Shown here one piece after another: positions 25,795-34,066 of a DNA stretch of 64,000 nucleotides. The stretch is from Balneolaceae bacterium (GTDB lineage: Bacteria > Bacteroidota > Rhodothermia > Balneolales > Balneolaceae): contig JAXHMM010000011.1 in assembly GCA_034521445.1 (NCBI GenBank), forward strand, positions 1 through 64,000, written 5' to 3'. Position numbers and translations under genes: made by a program. A model generated the notes under the pieces. The model did not search any database. It saw only the letters and a list, made by a program, of their open reading frames with translations, and was not told the DNA's origin. Within the stretch, counting starts at the first letter, position 1, and every line of letters begins with the position of its first letter.

Positions 25795-27285
25795 CTAGAA
25801 GCTCCCGTCCCATCGGATGCCTGCGCGGATCCCCAAGATATTCCCGTACACTTCCCCCGTGTCGGCGCCCATGGAGAGATGCGCGGAAAGCCCGTCCCGG
25901 GAAGGAAAATCATAGGATAGGTCCAGCAGCAGAGAAAGATTAACCTCCTTCATCTCCTCCAGGGACCGGAAATTGTCTTCCAGCTCGTTGATCCTGCGCC
26001 GCTCGAAGGTGCTATAGTTACGGGAATAGGTCGCCAGGACGCGATAATCCAGCCCGGGCGATAAACTGCCGTTTACCCCGAGATGGTGGGCAACGATAAT
26101 ATTGTGCCAGGGCCGGTTGATCTCAGGACGGAAGGTAATCAGCGGCATACCAAGCACACGGTCCTCATGGGTCCACCCGCTCTGATAGATAAAATTCCAG
26201 TAATACATCTGACGTCCGCTGGGCTGGTCGGCCCGGGAGTCCTGCTGTTTGGTGTTGATGTGCTCGTAAGTAACTCCCTCAAGCCAGTGGGAATCGTCCG
26301 ACCGCCGGAGGTAGTTGAGACCCCACACCCCGTCCCATGGACTGCGGAGACGGCGGGAGACGCTATCCTCCAGGTAAAACAGGCGGGTGGCGGAAAGTTT
26401 AAAGCCCTCCCCCCGGTAGAGCAGCTCAAATTCATAGGCCGCCACAGAGTTGCCCAGCGAATTGGAGACCTCGCCGTCCGGCGTGCTGTCGCTCCCGGCT
26501 GCCCCGTAGGCAAACACCACACGGAGGTAGTCGGAAAATGAGCTGGGCAGGTGGCCGTCATGCGGATGCGTGCCGCCCCAGGTGCTGTTGTGCACCACCC
26601 CGCCCGTCCCGCTCCATCGACCGGAATTCAAGCGCAGATAGAGGTATTTCTGGTGCAGCATGACGTCCTTCACAAACCGGTTGTCGGGGAACACGCCGTT
26701 GGAGAAGAGCCCTTTGAACTGGACGTGCCCGTCGGTCCCCGGGATGTCGGCAAATTCCGGGTTGTAGATGCTGACCCTCGGCACGGGCGTGGCATGGGTG
26801 CCCTCCATCATCGATCCAACCGAAAGCCGGTGGTTGTTGCGTCCAATGGGGAGGGCAAAGCGTCCCGCATCCAGCCGGAACGCCCCGTAATCCGCCCTCA
26901 GGTAGAGCTCCGGGAAGTGATAGGAGGAGCGGTCCGACCACCTCACCAGGAACGTTCCAGCTGCGGTGAGCGACCAGCGGGAACCCCTGAGGAGCGGCGC
27001 CTCCACGGAAAACTCATTCAAAAAGTTGACCCCCTCCGGATGAACCCGTCCCAGGCTGTTGGAATAAAACCAGAAGGGAAGGCTGTCGGCCGTCGCGGCG
27101 TACACATCGGAACGCAGGGAGTAGCGAATGCTGTGCACCGTGTCGCGGTCCGCCACATCTCCGAGGACGGTATCTTCTCCATTTGCGTCCCCGTACTGTG
27201 CCTGTGACGTAGAAGGCAAAAGTGCTGGAATCACGGCAGCCGACAGCACCGCCAAAACCAGGAGACGAATCGGAATGGAGTTCAT
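25795..27285 (-). CDS. Outer-membrane beta-barrel, Wzi capsule-assembly-like
   Basis: 496 residues from the ATG at 27283-27285, chosen because it opens a good signal peptide (IPIRLLVLAVLSAAVIPALL, cleaved near SQAQ). The body alternates aromatic-rich strands such as DAGRFALPIG, YLYLRLNSG and NFIYQSGWTHEDR and ends in ...IRWDGSF, as outer-membrane barrels do (terminal Phe). The pattern fits the PF14052 Wzi family, whose E. coli member is a lectin anchoring capsule. It stands near two glycosyltransferase genes, consistent with a surface glycan role. Confidence 0.75.
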   Translation of the reverse strand: MNSIPIRLLVLAVLSAAVIPALLPSTSQAQYGDANGEDTVLGDVADRDTVHSIRYSLRSDVYAATADSLPFWFYSNSLGRVHPEGVNFLNEFSVEAPLLRGSRWSLTAAGTFLVRWSDRSSYHFPELYLRADYGAFRLDAGRFALPIGRNNHRLSVGSMMEGTHATPVPRVSIYNPEFADIPGTDGHVQFKGLFSNGVFPDNRFVKDVMLHQKYLYLRLNSGRWSGTGGVVHNSTWGGTHPHDGHLPSSFSDYLRVVFAYGAAGSDSTPDGEVSNSLGNSVAAYEFELLYRGEGFKLSATRLFYLEDSVSRRLRSPWDGVWGLNYLRRSDDSHWLEGVTYEHINTKQQDSRADQPSGRQMYYWNFIYQSGWTHEDRVLGMPLITFRPEINRPWHNIIVAHHLGVNGSLSPGLDYRVLATYSRNYSTFERRRINELEDNFRSLEEMKEVNLSLLLDLSYDFPSRDGLSAHLSMGADTGEVYGNILGIRAGIRWDGSF

Positions 27286-27616
27286 AATTTCTTGATCCTG
27301 GCAGTTTGTGTGCTTCTTTTCCCAGACCGCGTGATGCAATTCAGCGATTCACCCTGTCTTCGGTTTCGATGAGTTACCATAACTTTAATACAACATCAGG
27401 CGAAAGATAATGAAATATTTATTGGAGAGATGCATTCCGGCGCGCACGGTGAGAATTGCAAGGCCCGCCGTAGCCTTTTATTATTGCCTCCCCGAAATTT
27501 TTACGATATTTCGACCGCATTCAGCCCCAACTGCAGGACCGCGCGGGCCCGGATGGTGACCCGGCGCCGAAGGGGTACGCATCCGGCGAATACAGATTGT
27601 CAAGACGAACGAACCT
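27286..27616. other. Divergent intergenic region between wzi-like and GT2 genes
   Basis: 331 bases with no supported gene. It has an AT-rich middle (about 27375-27425) that should hold the divergent promoters; no clear consensus box was found. Confidence 0.4.
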
Positions 27617-28438
27617 ATGGATTTGAAATCCGACACTCAATTCCCCGCGTCCTCCGACCGCACAGAAGAGGAGAATCCGCCCAAGGTGAGCTGCCTGATC
27701 GTAACGGCAGACCGCAGGGCCCTGCTTCGCCGGTCGATCCGATCGTGGAGCAGGCAGACCTACTCCAACCGCGAGCTGGTGGTTGTGGACAACGGGAAGG
27801 ATACCGTTGAGGACCTGCTGGAAGATCTGCCCGGAGACCAGGTGCAGTATGAGCGGATCGACCCTGACGGGGACCTCGTGCTTGGGGACCTTCGCAATAT
27901 CTCCCTGGACCAGGCGACGGGTGATTTTCTGATGTGCTGGGACGACGACGACTGGTTTCACCCAGACCGCATATCGGTCCAATTGGAGTCGCTCGGCGAG
28001 GAGTACGACGCCTGCTGCCTGCTGGGCAATCTCTTTCACATCAACACCCCGCAGCTCACAGACCATCCCTACCGGGGCTACCTCCCCGACGGCAGTCCCA
28101 GCTCCATTATCCACCGTCGCGACCCGGAGATTCGCTATCCCAGCCTCCCGCGTCAGGAAGACACCGTCTACCTGAACAAGTGGAGAGAACGCAGATACCG
28201 CAAACTCCCCCTCTCCTATTCCTATCTTTTCGTACGCTGTTTTCACGGCGATAACGTTTCCGGCCGTAAACACTTTTTGAGGCGCCTGCGCAACTCGCCC
28301 ATGGGATGGATCCGTTACATGTGGTTTCACTATGTAAAGGGTGACGTGCTGCAACATCCAAAATTCAGGCTGACGGAGAAGGAACGTGCGTCTATTGAAA
28401 TGTTTCAGAAGGATTCCCGGCAGCTCGGTCTCTTCTAA
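27617..28438 (+). CDS. Family 2 glycosyltransferase
   Basis: 273 residues with the GT-A start VSCLIVTADRRALLRRSIRS, the nucleotide-sugar segment ELVVVDNGKDT and the metal-binding DxD-type cluster DDDDW at about 109-113, followed by FHPDRISVQLE. The acceptor half is short and has no membrane helix, so the enzyme is cytosolic or peripheral. It leads a plus-strand run with the next two genes (gaps of 29 bases, then an overlap). Donor and acceptor are unknown. Confidence 0.88.
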   Translation: MDLKSDTQFPASSDRTEEENPPKVSCLIVTADRRALLRRSIRSWSRQTYSNRELVVVDNGKDTVEDLLEDLPGDQVQYERIDPDGDLVLGDLRNISLDQATGDFLMCWDDDDWFHPDRISVQLESLGEEYDACCLLGNLFHINTPQLTDHPYRGYLPDGSPSSIIHRRDPEIRYPSLPRQEDTVYLNKWRERRYRKLPLSYSYLFVRCFHGDNVSGRKHFLRRLRNSPMGWIRYMWFHYVKGDVLQHPKFRLTEKERASIEMFQKDSRQLGLF

Positions 28439-28467
28439 CCCTGCAATTCCGGACCGTACAAAACGAC

Positions 28468-28941
28468 ATGAAGAACTACACCACACACAAGAAAATTCTG
28501 GGAGGCGCAATGCTGATCAACATCCTGCTGATCAGCACACACCTGGGGGAATTCTGGCCCTTCAGTATCTTTCCCATGTTTTCCCAGGCGGGCAATCCGT
28601 GGACCCGCGCCACGGTGGAGCGGGTGGAGAACCCCTCTGAGGAAGAGCTGTGGCAAAGCCGCACGCTTCCGGAACTCAACGGTAAGGCGGTGGGACTCTA
28701 CCGGCAGGGCGTCGATCCCATCGACTACGCCAATTTCGTCGGGAAGACCACGGAATGGAACCAAAAACGCATCAATGCTCTTCGCGAGCTCCTCGGAGCC
28801 CGTGACCTGGGTGATCAGCGCTGGATGATCCATCGTGTCCGCGGCTACCTGGCGGAGGGCGATTCCGTGGTGGTCGAGAGCACACCGCTCTTTCTCTTTA
28901 CGGCAGACTCCACCATCAAAAATCCTAATCTCTTCAGGTGA
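28468..28941 (+). CDS. Small anchored protein, partner of HTTM-like protein
   Basis: 157 residues with one N-terminal membrane helix (about 9-23) followed by FSIFPMFSQAGNPWTRATVERV and a soluble extracytoplasmic domain. No named domain was recognised. The stop overlaps the next gene (GTGA), so it probably acts with that membrane protein. The arrangement, single-helix protein then multi-helix HTTM/DoxX-like protein, suggests a two-subunit membrane complex; this is inference from context. Confidence 0.65.
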   Translation: MKNYTTHKKILGGAMLINILLISTHLGEFWPFSIFPMFSQAGNPWTRATVERVENPSEEELWQSRTLPELNGKAVGLYRQGVDPIDYANFVGKTTEWNQKRINALRELLGARDLGDQRWMIHRVRGYLAEGDSVVVESTPLFLFTADSTIKNPNLFR

Positions 28942-29828
28942 GCCTCATGCTGAACCGCCTGATGTACAACCTGTTTGATTGGGAGGAACCGGAATCGTTC
29001 GGCGTGAGGACCTACCTGCGGGTGTTCGAGTTCTTTGTAGCCGCCTATTCTCTGATCTACGCCTGGAGCTGGGGTTTCTACATTAGGAAAATACACGACG
29101 TGGTACTTCCGCTCGGGCTGGCTAACTACATCAATGACGAGATTTTTTTCGGAAACGATCTGGCGCTCTGGCTCGCCGGACTCCTCACCTTGCTGACAAC
29201 GGCAGGATTCCTGGGCCGGGGGCGCCGTTTCCGGTGGGCATACCTGGCGGCATTCCCGCTGCTGCACCTTCTGTACGTGACCCGATTTTCTCTCGGGGAG
29301 ATCCCCCACAGTTCCAACCTGGTTGGGTTCGGACTGCTGGGACTGGGACTCGGTTTCGTCTTTTTCAAGGATCGGCTCAAGGCGCTCTCTTTCGGCTACG
29401 GACTGATGATTTTCTTCATTGGACTGGGCTACACCACCGCCGGTATCAGCAAGCTGGTCGCCTCGGGCGTCACCTGGGTCGACGGCCACCACCTGTGGCT
29501 CTGGATCGCGGAAAAATCAACCGACGTTCTCTCAGGATACGGTTCCTTTGAACTTAATGCCCTGCAGGAAGTGGCTCTCTCAAGCCGTACCGCCGCAACC
29601 GCCATACTGGGCGTGGGACTGCTGACCGAACTGAGCGCTTTCCTGCTCTGGTTCAAACGGTTGCGTCCGTGGATTACCCTGGCCGTAATCGGCATGCACA
29701 TCGGCATCTACTACTCGATGAACATCTTCTTCCTTTCCTATATGATCGGGCTGGTCATTGTCGGCTTCCCCTGGCACCTGCTGTTGAATCGGCTGAAGAG
29801 CCGAGGCAATCCGGCGCCCAAGCCATGA
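28938..29828 (+). CDS. HTTM/DoxX-like polytopic membrane protein
   Basis: 296 residues with about eight hydrophobic helices. The segment GLGYTTAGISKLVASGVTWVDGHHLWLWI is characteristic of the HTTM (vitamin K-dependent carboxylase-like) and related DoxX-like families, and the LTELSAFLLWF and IGMHIGIYYSM helices also fit. Bacterial members are poorly characterised. The GTG at 28938 overlaps the preceding stop; the ATG at 28947, with AGGTGAG just before it, is an equally good start. Confidence 0.75.
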   Translation: MSLMLNRLMYNLFDWEEPESFGVRTYLRVFEFFVAAYSLIYAWSWGFYIRKIHDVVLPLGLANYINDEIFFGNDLALWLAGLLTLLTTAGFLGRGRRFRWAYLAAFPLLHLLYVTRFSLGEIPHSSNLVGFGLLGLGLGFVFFKDRLKALSFGYGLMIFFIGLGYTTAGISKLVASGVTWVDGHHLWLWIAEKSTDVLSGYGSFELNALQEVALSSRTAATAILGVGLLTELSAFLLWFKRLRPWITLAVIGMHIGIYYSMNIFFLSYMIGLVIVGFPWHLLLNRLKSRGNPAPKP

Positions 29829-29882
29829 AAAGTGCAGGTCTTACACCTGATGCCGTTTGAAATGGCTTCAACGCTTCTTCGC

Positions 29883-30905
29883 TCAAATCCTGTTCTCCTT
29901 GAAAATACCCGACGATCGTTTCAGCTGTTCCAGATTGCGTGTTAGGTTGTTCCAGGTGCGTTCGGCAAACTCGTAAAAGGGTTGTTTCTGGTGGTACCAG
30001 CCGAAATGCAGGCAAAAGGGCGTGGTTTTCAGGTAGTCACCCTTGCCGGGAATGACGGAGAGCAGGCGCGTCAGAAATCGCCGGAGCCTACGCGATTTGA
30101 GTCCCCGCAGGTTGTAGACGAAGCTGTCGCAGTAGTAGGTGCAGACCACGTACTCAAAATCGGGGTCATGGGCCGTCAGGTCGCCTATATAGTCGAGCTG
30201 GGGACTGGTATGGCCCTGCAGCCAGGGATAGACGGGCAGGTTCAGCTTGGACATGGCCATGGCCATGCTCCACTCGCAGGACTCCTCGCTGCGGCCCTGC
30301 TCCAGGGTGCGGCTGCGGAAGTGCGTCTCATTCTTGCGGTCGAGCATCTTGGAGGAGAGCTCGCACATCTTTTTGGTCAGGTTGTAGTCGGCCGCGTAGA
30401 TCATGCCGGTCTGCACGCGGCTGAGATAGGTAAGGCCGAAGTGGCGCAGGGTGCGCTGACGGCGGCGCAGAATGATGTCGGCCAGCACGCCGATGTTTTT
30501 GGGTCCCCCGAAAAAGTTATCCGACACCTGTGTGCCCGTAATGGTGAATTCATAGGGAGAGAAGGATTGCCAGAGGGGGTCCGGGTCCCGGCACCAGATG
30601 ATGTCGCTGTCCAGGAAAATATTCCTGCCGAAGAAGAGATAGTCGTGGATGTTGTGTTTGAATCCCACGATGGAGGCGCGCTCGGGCGCCATCAGGTGGA
30701 CCACGTCGAAAATGCCGGTCAGTCCATGCTCTTCCAGGATATTCTTGTGCTTCTTCTCGCAGACCAGGGCCACAGGACGCTCCCGGTCGTAGCGCCGCAG
30801 GGAGACCACGGAAGCGATGGCATGCCTGAGGTACCTGGGATGCCCGTACGTGGCGTAGACGTAGCCCTCCGGGGCGAGCTCTTTTTTCTGGACGGATCGT
30901 AGCAT
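29883..30905 (-). CDS. Putative GT-A glycosyltransferase (GT8-like)
   Basis: 340 residues. The N-terminal half has a GT8-like layout: a first strand (YVYATYGHPRYLRHAIASVVSL), VALVCEKKH, then FLDSDIIWCRDPDPLW near residues 97-112, where DSD can bind the metal and sugar nucleotide. The C-terminal half is basic (KSRRLRRFLTRLL) and may sit on the membrane. Donor and acceptor unknown. It is convergent with the HTTM-like gene and upstream of nothing on its strand except the short gap to that gene. Confidence 0.65.
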   Translation of the reverse strand: MLRSVQKKELAPEGYVYATYGHPRYLRHAIASVVSLRRYDRERPVALVCEKKHKNILEEHGLTGIFDVVHLMAPERASIVGFKHNIHDYLFFGRNIFLDSDIIWCRDPDPLWQSFSPYEFTITGTQVSDNFFGGPKNIGVLADIILRRRQRTLRHFGLTYLSRVQTGMIYAADYNLTKKMCELSSKMLDRKNETHFRSRTLEQGRSEESCEWSMAMAMSKLNLPVYPWLQGHTSPQLDYIGDLTAHDPDFEYVVCTYYCDSFVYNLRGLKSRRLRRFLTRLLSVIPGKGDYLKTTPFCLHFGWYHQKQPFYEFAERTWNNLTRNLEQLKRSSGIFKENRI

Positions 30906-30947
30906 GACGTGAAAATACGAATAAAATGGACCTCGTTCAGCCCGCTC

Positions 30948-31553
30948 CTATCCCCTGCCCGCCCGCTTGCGCAGGGCCTCCAGCAGCACCTGGTATCCGC
31001 GCTGGCTGATAATGCGCTGGTACTGGCTGCGGTAGCTCTCAGCCGTGGAGACGTCGTCGATGACAATATCGGTAACCGTCCACTCTCCGTCGTAGTTCAT
31101 GTCGTAGTGTACGGGAATGCGCGAGGCGTCCTGCATCACGGTGGTATGCACCCGCGCGCTGTCCCCGTTGACGCGGATGGCGAGGTATTCCACCCGAGCG
31201 CGGTAGATATCCAGGTTGTTCATGGACTGGTCGCGCACCACGGTGGAGAACACCTCGACAAACTCGTCGCGCTCCTCGACTGACAGCGTGTCCCAGGTCT
31301 GCTGCAGGGCGTAGGCCGCCATGGAACGGTAGTCGATGATGCCATTGATGATGTCCTTAAGCTGCTCACGCTGCGCCTCGGTATACTCGGCGCCTTCCGG
31401 GCCGACCAGATCCTTGATCTCGCGGTCGCGCTGATCAAGCAGGGCGCGAACGGCAGCGCTGTCCTGCTGCTGCGCCGCCGCAGGGGCGGGCAGTGCCGCC
31501 AGGAGGGCAACCGTCGCCGTCAGTGCCAGGTGCAGGGTTCTCTTGATCGTCAT
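30948..31553 (-). CDS. MlaC/Ttg2D-family periplasmic phospholipid-binding protein
   Basis: 201 residues with a signal peptide (HLALTATVALLAALPAPAAAQ). The mature part has the family pattern: IIDYRSMAAYALQQTWDTLS, EFVEVFSTVVRDQSM, VHYDMNYDGEWTVTDIVIDDVSTAESYRSQYQRII. MlaC carries phospholipids between the membranes. The gene starts 4 bases after the tolC stop on the same strand, with no MlaFED genes nearby; their location cannot be judged from this window. Confidence 0.88.
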   Translation of the reverse strand: MTIKRTLHLALTATVALLAALPAPAAAQQQDSAAVRALLDQRDREIKDLVGPEGAEYTEAQREQLKDIINGIIDYRSMAAYALQQTWDTLSVEERDEFVEVFSTVVRDQSMNNLDIYRARVEYLAIRVNGDSARVHTTVMQDASRIPVHYDMNYDGEWTVTDIVIDDVSTAESYRSQYQRIISQRGYQVLLEALRKRAGRG

Positions 31554-31557
31554 GGGG

Positions 31558-32946
31558 TCAGGGTTGATTCATAGAAAGGTGAGTGATAGGTAGTCCGGCC
31601 GCCTTGAAAAGTTCCGCCATGTTCTTATTGTGCTCGAATACCTCCCGCTCGATCTGCACACGAAGCTCCAACTCCTTCCTGAGTGCGTCCAGCAGGTCCT
31701 TGGTGTCTCCGAAGCCCAGGTCGTAGTCCAGCTGCTCCTGACGCAGCCACTCCTTGGTGGTGGTCAGCGCCTCATCGAGGCGCTCCAGGCGGGAGCGTGA
31801 GAGGCTGGCGTTCTTGTAGTGGTCGTTGAGTTCCAGTACGATGCCGTCCATGGCCGCCGATCGCGCATCCTGGGCCTGTTCGAGCTGAATGCGGCTGCGC
31901 TCGATCCGGGTACTGATGCCGAAGATGTCGAGGTTCTGGCGAATGCCGAAGCCCAGGGCGCCGGTGGCGTAGTTGGTGTTGTTGATGATAAAAGGGTTAC
32001 TCTGGCGCGGGCGGTTGGGTGTGTTGGCGTAGCTGCCGGAAAGTCCCACGAAAAGGGTGGGCAGGGCCTGCGAACGGGTGGCCTTGAGGCCGAACTCGGC
32101 GGCGCGGATACCCGAATCAATGCCTTGCAGCTCCGGGCGCGACTTCAGGGCGTTGCCGCGGTAGTAGCTGAGCTCGCGCAGGACGTTGTTTACCGGGTCG
32201 AGGAACTGCGGCTCCGGCACGTAGACCGTCCCGGGATCGGCCTGCAGCACATAGTTCCAGATACGCCGTATATAATCCATATTCTCCCGCACTTCGGCCG
32301 CGCGCATGTCAAACTCCGACCGGAAAACGCGAAACTTGAAGAGGTCCGACTGGTCAAAATCCTGATTGCCCTCCTCCTGCATCTGCTCCAGCTGGGAGGT
32401 AATCTCCTCGATGCGCCCGCGCGCCTCGTCCAACAGACGTTGAAGCTCACGCGTCATCATATAGCTGTGATAGAGCTCATAAAGGCGCAACTCCAGTCCA
32501 GCCTGCCGGGAGTCGAATTCGTGACGCGCCGCATCGGCGCCCGCCTCCGCCGCCTTCACTGCGCTGCTGAGTGCGCCCCAGGTGAAAACCGGCTGCACGG
32601 CGCTCACCTCCGCGCGTGTGTAGAGTCCCCAGTTCTCCCAGTCGTTGTCCAGGTTGGGGTCGAGGTAGTATTCGTTTTCCGACAGGTCGGTCCGGTCGCT
32701 CTTCACGCCCGGGACCACCCCGTGCTGGGTATTCAGCTCGAAGCGCGGAAGGTAGCGCTGCGAGCGGGCCTGGTCGATGCGGTTATTGGCCAGGCGCACC
32801 TTCTCCTGCTCAAATTCGAGCTGGCCCGAATTTTCCGTGCCTTGACGGATGAACTCCTGGAGACTCACGGAGAGGGTATCCTGCGCGGTTGCTGCCGGGA
32901 CGGCCACGCAGAGCAGCAGCGCGAAAAGCAGGAAGCGGAGTTGCAT
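31558..32946 (-). CDS. TolC-family outer-membrane efflux protein
   Basis: 462 residues: signal peptide (LLFALLLCVAVPAATAQ), then the duplicated long-helix/barrel layout of TolC proteins, with heptad-like segments (QLEFEQEKVRLANNRIDQARSQ) and the second-half SRIERSRIQLEQAQDARS-type helices. It forms the outer-membrane channel of a tripartite exporter. No periplasmic adaptor or inner-membrane pump is adjacent; instead the operon continues into an MlaC homologue. Confidence 0.9.
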   Translation of the reverse strand: MQLRFLLFALLLCVAVPAATAQDTLSVSLQEFIRQGTENSGQLEFEQEKVRLANNRIDQARSQRYLPRFELNTQHGVVPGVKSDRTDLSENEYYLDPNLDNDWENWGLYTRAEVSAVQPVFTWGALSSAVKAAEAGADAARHEFDSRQAGLELRLYELYHSYMMTRELQRLLDEARGRIEEITSQLEQMQEEGNQDFDQSDLFKFRVFRSEFDMRAAEVRENMDYIRRIWNYVLQADPGTVYVPEPQFLDPVNNVLRELSYYRGNALKSRPELQGIDSGIRAAEFGLKATRSQALPTLFVGLSGSYANTPNRPRQSNPFIINNTNYATGALGFGIRQNLDIFGISTRIERSRIQLEQAQDARSAAMDGIVLELNDHYKNASLSRSRLERLDEALTTTKEWLRQEQLDYDLGFGDTKDLLDALRKELELRVQIEREVFEHNKNMAELFKAAGLPITHLSMNQP

Positions 32947-32976
32947 GGCGAGTGGATTGGGTTAGAGCCTAATGAA

Positions 32977-33008
32977 ATAGCCCCTCCCCCCGGAAGGGAC
33001 GGGGCTAT
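32977..33008 (-). terminator. Hairpin terminator after tRNA-Ser
   Basis: On the minus strand ATAGCCCC (33008-33001) pairs with GGGGCTAT (32984-32977), with further pairing inside, and is followed by TTTCATT. It lies between the tRNA-Ser 3' end and the tolC start, so it probably ends the tRNA transcript, possibly also read-through from the atp operon. Confidence 0.6.
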
Positions 33009-33014
33009 GCAAAG

Positions 33015-33102
33015 CGGAGAGAGAGGGATTCGAACCCCCGGAGACCCATAGGGCCTCAACGGTTTTCAAGACCGCCGCATTCGACCACTCTGCCATCTCT
33101 CC
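33015..33102 (-). tRNA. tRNA-Ser (anticodon TGA)
   Basis: 88 bases with the long variable arm of serine tRNAs. The acceptor stem is GGAGAGA/TCTCTCC with discriminator G; the anticodon loop CTTGAAA gives anticodon TGA; the T arm contains GGTTCGAATCC. CCA is not encoded. It lies 65 bases downstream of atpG on the same strand. Confidence 0.97.
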
Positions 33103-33166
33103 GTTCCTTTCGGCGGCGCGGGCTCCCGTCCGCGGGCGTACCCGTTAACTGGGCCGGCTACTGCGG

Positions 33167-34057
33167 TCAGGATTCCTTCAGGGCCTGCGCGCCTGAAACA
33201 ATTTCGGAAATTTCCGTGGTAATCGCACTCTGGCGCGCCTGGTTGTAATCAAGCTTCAGATCCCGTTCAATATCCTTGGCGTTCTCGGTGGCGTTGTCCA
33301 TAGCGGTCATCCGGGCACCCTGTTCGGCGGCGTTGGATTCAAGCACGGCCTTCCAGATCTGCATGTTCAGGTGCAGCGGAAGCAGCTTGTCGAGGATGGC
33401 CTCCGCGTCAGGCTCGTAGATGTACTCGCCCTTCAGGTCGCGGGAGGCGCGGTCCTCCAGCAGCAGTTCGGGATCGATGGGTAGCACCGGCTCGACGATA
33501 CGGTTCTGCGAAATGACCGATTTAAACTCGTTGTAGCAGAGGTGTACCTGGTCGAAACTTCCCTGCTTGAACAGCCCGATCACCTCGCGCATGACCTCGG
33601 AAGTGGAGGCGAATTCCAGCTCGTCAAAGAACCCGGGAATGCTTTTGGCTACCTTGTACTTGCGCTTGCGGAAGTACTTGTCGGCCTTTTTTCCCAATGC
33701 GATAACGGACAAGTTGCCGGAATCATTGTACGCGGCAAAGTCGTCGGCAATGCGCTTCTCGACCGCCTTGAAGAGGTTGTTGTTGAATCCGCCGCAGAGT
33801 CCGCGGTCGGAGCCGATGACAATGAACAGCACCCGGTCGATCTGTTCGGGGCGGCGCATCAGCACGTTGTCCCCGCCGGCGTTGGCAACCAGCCGGGAGA
33901 CCACCTGCTTCATCTTGTAAGCGTAGGGGCGCGTGTCGATGATGCGGTTCTGCGCCTTGCGCAGCTTGGCGGCCGCCACCATCTTCATCGCCTTGGTGAT
34001 CTGCATGGTGTTCTGAACCGATTCGATCCGGTTCCGTATGTCGCGTAAGTTGGCCAT
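33167..34057 (-). CDS. atpG: F1 ATP synthase gamma subunit
   Basis: Central rotor shaft of F1. 296 residues with the conserved N-terminal coiled coil (RIESVQNTMQITKAMKMVAAAKLRKAQ), the middle Rossmann-like domain (VIGSDRGLCGGFNNN) and the C-terminal helix (ERDLKLDYNQARQSAITTEISEIVSGAQAL). Last subunit gene of this operon; it follows atpA by 9 bases. The next expected genes, atpD and atpC, are not here. Confidence 0.96.
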   Translation of the reverse strand: MANLRDIRNRIESVQNTMQITKAMKMVAAAKLRKAQNRIIDTRPYAYKMKQVVSRLVANAGGDNVLMRRPEQIDRVLFIVIGSDRGLCGGFNNNLFKAVEKRIADDFAAYNDSGNLSVIALGKKADKYFRKRKYKVAKSIPGFFDELEFASTSEVMREVIGLFKQGSFDQVHLCYNEFKSVISQNRIVEPVLPIDPELLLEDRASRDLKGEYIYEPDAEAILDKLLPLHLNMQIWKAVLESNAAEQGARMTAMDNATENAKDIERDLKLDYNQARQSAITTEISEIVSGAQALKES

Positions 34058-34066
34058 ACCTTATGC

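Noticed and set aside
26551-27207. 218-codon plus-strand frame opposite the Wzi-like gene
   Set aside because: Antisense shadow; the minus strand has a signal peptide and barrel strands.
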